Positions 63,669 to 64,000 of a stretch of DNA of 64,000 bases are shown piece by piece. Each line of letters starts with the position of its first letter. Positions within the stretch are counted from its first letter, which is position 1. Where the stretch lies: contig NC_037640.1 of the NCBI RefSeq assembly GCF_003254395.2, forward strand, positions 213,501 to 277,500. Direction: 5' to 3'. The position numbers were made by a program, and so were the translations under genes. The DNA comes from Apis mellifera (Eukaryota; Arthropoda; Insecta; Hymenoptera; Apidae). The notes beneath the pieces are model-generated. The model was not told the DNA's origin. It worked only from the letters and a program-made list of their open reading frames with translations, and did no database searches.

Positions 63669-64000
63669 GTAATTATTCATTAAAAGACTTATTATACTAT
63701 TATATATGCATACATTTATTTAATGTTTTTATTATAACAAATTCTTAATTTTAAGTAGATTCAGATGACCATCGACAAAAATAATTAATAGATAAAATTT
63801 TATTATATTTATTATCATTATTAAATAATATGCACATTGTTTCGAAAATATAATATATCGTCTCGAATATTATATATATAACTGGCAGATATTCTCTTTT
63901 ATTTTGATAATACATATATATTTATTATTATTATGAATATTACAATATATTTTTCATGTGAAAACATTAATAACGTGATAATTTATTAAAAATTTTCTTT
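63669..64000. other. ITP intron, running off the window
   Basis: AT-rich sequence after the donor at 63669. The downstream ITP/ITP-L exons are not present before the window ends. Confidence 0.8.

Noticed and set aside
1..64000. tRNA, rRNA, CRISPR or transposon genes
   Set aside because: No cloverleaf with A and B boxes, no spaced direct repeats and no transposase or reverse-transcriptase-like frame was seen; small degenerate elements could be missed by eye.

Overview
The window looks like nuclear DNA of a hymenopteran insect, most probably a bee of the Apis type. This is inferred from the extreme AT richness, the many (AT)n microsatellites, short GT-AG introns, small CpG-rich pockets in an AT desert, and insect-type proteins such as ion transport peptide. 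No bacterial, viral or transposon genes were recognised. The gene models below were assembled by hand from reading frame, splice signals and phase arithmetic; in every multi-exon model the exon phases close exactly.

Layout. 1-7.1 kb: AT-rich DNA without recognisable genes, possibly intron of the first gene. 7.1-8.1 kb (+): the last two coding exons of an unrecognised Ser/Gln-rich protein, joined across a GC-AG intron, then a long 3' UTR. 9.9-13.8 kb (-): two small secreted-protein genes with the same architecture, a likely tandem duplicate pair. 14.65-17.43 kb (+): six-exon DRC2/CCDC65, a ciliary dynein regulatory complex subunit. 17.97-25.25 kb (-): eleven-exon ribophorin II (RPN2), convergent with DRC2. 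28.3-38.1 kb (-): fifteen-exon PHD-TFIIS-SPOC protein (pps/DIDO1/PHF3 family, 2486 aa). 39.6-40.5 kb (+): three-exon ABT1/Esf2 ribosome-biogenesis factor, divergent from pps.

40.5-63.1 kb contains no supported protein-coding exon, yet it is not uniform. Roughly a dozen GC/CpG-rich islands are set in AT-rich and homopurine DNA. The first island has a TATA/initiator/splice-donor arrangement like a first exon. The islands carry repeated CACCTG/CAGGTG and CAGGTAG motifs, a perfect CACGTG-centred inverted repeat, a cluster of bZIP-like sites and a strong G-quadruplex motif. They lead to the ion transport peptide (ITP) exon at 63.14-63.67 kb (+), whose remaining exons lie beyond the window. I read the whole 19-23 kb block as the upstream regulatory and 5' UTR region of ITP, although no sequence here proves that link.

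The central genes are housekeeping genes (N-glycosylation, transcription and splicing, rRNA processing) with compact promoters, some showing YY1-like or NRF1-like motifs. The neuropeptide gene at the right end sits in a large, gene-poor regulatory domain.
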